NCBI GenBank assembly: GCA_903823545.1
Contig: CAIJTL010000367.1
Coordinates: 1-6,347 of the forward strand
DNA length: 6,347 nt
Direction: 5' to 3'
Source of the DNA: an uncultured Planctomycetaceae bacterium
GTDB lineage: Bacteria; Planctomycetota; Planctomycetia; Planctomycetales; Planctomycetaceae
Positions 5,448-6,347 of the stretch are shown piece after piece (position 1 is the first letter of the stretch; the number at the start of each line of letters is the position of its first letter). Position numbers and translations under genes: made by a program. Under the pieces are notes generated by a model, which saw only the letters and a list, made by a program, of their open reading frames with translations, did no database searches and was not told the origin of the DNA.

Positions 5448-6347
5448 TCACTTGTTTCGGATCGCCCACAGGGCGTCGAAGCTGCGGAGATACAAAGTGC
5501 CGTTCGCAATCGCCGGTGAGGCACTCATTGCTTCGCCAATTTCATTCTCCGCGAGCACTTCAAATGACTTTCCGGTTTTAATGACCGTGACCAGGCCACC
5601 TCGTGCGCTCAAATAAATCTTGCCGTCGGCATAAACTGGCGATGACCGGTAGCGGTCGCTGTGGGCACGCTTGAGATAAATCTGCTCGCCCGACTTCTGG
5701 TCAAGACAATGCACTTGGCCGTCCTGCATGCAGAGGTATACGAGTCCCTCATGAATCAAAGGAGAAGGGACATCGGGCGTTTTGGAGTGTTTCCACAGAT
5801 GCAGTTCATCGTTGTTGGTGATGTCCCCTTTTCCATTTGGCTTCAGAGCGATCAGCGGAGCGCCCTTCGCGGTTGGCACAATGACGATTCCGTTACTGGT
5901 GACTGGAGTCGCAACGAATCGCAGTGTCGGATCGTACTTTGATTTCACGTTGAGGTTGCCGCAGCGCCACAGTTCGTGACCGTCGGACAAATCGTGAGCC
6001 ACGATGAAGTCGGCACCGTGACTGATCAGGAATTTGCTCTGGCCATCGTCATACATCGTCGGCGAAGCGTAGGAGTGTTCGCATTCCGCGATTGCGTCGC
6101 TTGGACGATCTCGCTTCCAGATTTCTTTGCCAGTGTTCTTATCCAAACAGACAACGACGGCCTCGCGAGTTTTTGCGTTTCCTTCGCCGTGAATGAGCTG
6201 AAGATAAAGCTGGTCACCATCGAGCAACGGAGATGACGTCATGCCGAACTGGATGCTGAACTTGCCGTAGCGATCTTGGAGGTTGAGCTTCCAGACTTCT
6301 TTGCCATCGAGCGAGTAACAGCCCAAGACACCGTTCGCCATCATTGC
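5448..6347 (-). CDS. PQQ-like (WD40-like) seven-bladed beta-propeller protein, partial (5' end off window)
   Basis: The frame is open to the right edge; the Met codons at 6344 and 6341 are internal to a blade, so the true start with its probable signal peptide lies outside. Numbering from the Met at 6344, 298 residues show repeated blade signatures: DGKEVW (13-18), TSSPLLDGDQLYLQL then NTGKEIWK (36-77), YASPTMYDD with DGHELW (92-126), ATPVTSNGIVIVP (145-157), PSPLIHEGLVYL with SGEQIY (193-223), SSPVYADGKIYLSARGG (234-250) and SASPAIANGTLYLRS (274-288). The SP..xxGxxYL / xGxxxW pattern is that of PQQ-binding-like repeats, as in BamB and quinoprotein dehydrogenases. Catalytic residues of a dehydrogenase are not evident. 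Such proteins are very common in planctomycetes and usually exported; a scaffold or binding role in the envelope is inferred. A strong terminator follows. Confidence 0.92.
   Translation of the reverse strand, partial: AMMANGVLGCYSLDGKEVWKLNLQDRYGKFSIQFGMTSSPLLDGDQLYLQLIHGEGNAKTREAVVVCLDKNTGKEIWKRDRPSDAIAECEHSYASPTMYDDGQSKFLISHGADFIVAHDLSDGHELWRCGNLNVKSKYDPTLRFVATPVTSNGIVIVPTAKGAPLIALKPNGKGDITNNDELHLWKHSKTPDVPSPLIHEGLVYLCMQDGQVHCLDQKSGEQIYLKRAHSDRYRSSPVYADGKIYLSARGGLVTVIKTGKSFEVLAENEIGEAMSASPAIANGTLYLRSFDALWAIRNK

Noticed and set aside
5269..5616. A 115-codon plus-strand frame
   Set aside because: It crosses the terminator hairpin and enters the propeller gene on the opposite strand.

Overview
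The window looks like chromosomal DNA from a planctomycete (phylum Planctomycetota). The evidence is the protein set. A secreted cytochrome of the planctomycete-specific PSCyt1/PSCyt2 (DUF1549) type is encoded next to a PQQ-like beta-propeller protein and a Cys-rich, Val/Thr/Tyr-repeat envelope protein resembling the planctomycete 'YTV' style. GC content is moderate, intergenic gaps are long (about 315-420 bp), and recognisable Shine-Dalgarno sequences are scarce.

Layout from left to right: (1) Positions 2041 to 1, minus strand: the first 680 codons of a large secreted di-haem cytochrome with an NPCBM-like carbohydrate-binding insert. It runs off the left edge before its expected C-terminal PSD1 (DUF1553) domain. 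(2) Positions 2042-2357: a divergent intergenic region with a 57-bp imperfect palindrome (two arms, 17 of 20 bases matching) and a six-codon mini-ORF whose stop overlaps the bioB start as ATGA. (3) Positions 2358-3446, plus strand: a complete bioB (biotin synthase) with all expected cluster ligands and an unusual second C-x3-C-x2-C motif at its extreme C-terminus. (4) Positions 3447-3866: a convergent intergenic region with a strong minus-strand terminator, a weak plus-strand hairpin after bioB, a polypurine/G-rich tract and a small palindrome. (5) Positions 5102 to 3867, minus strand: a 411-residue secreted protein with a Cys-rich head, Val-rich repeats and a charged low-complexity tail, function unknown. 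(6) Positions 5103-5447: its leader and candidate promoter, plus the terminator of the next gene. (7) Positions 6347 to 5448, minus strand: the C-terminal 298+ residues of a PQQ-like seven-bladed beta-propeller protein, cut by the right edge.

The genes do not form one pathway. bioB stands alone on its strand, and each minus-strand gene with a visible 3' end has its own intrinsic terminator, so these look like separate transcription units. The cytochrome, the repeat protein and the propeller all fit the planctomycete cell envelope or periplasm. I see no mobile element, CRISPR array, tRNA or rRNA. No clear new multi-gene system is visible. The most unusual items are the C-terminal Cys motif of BioB, the uncharacterised repeat protein with its long structured 3' UTR, and the palindromic element upstream of bioB.
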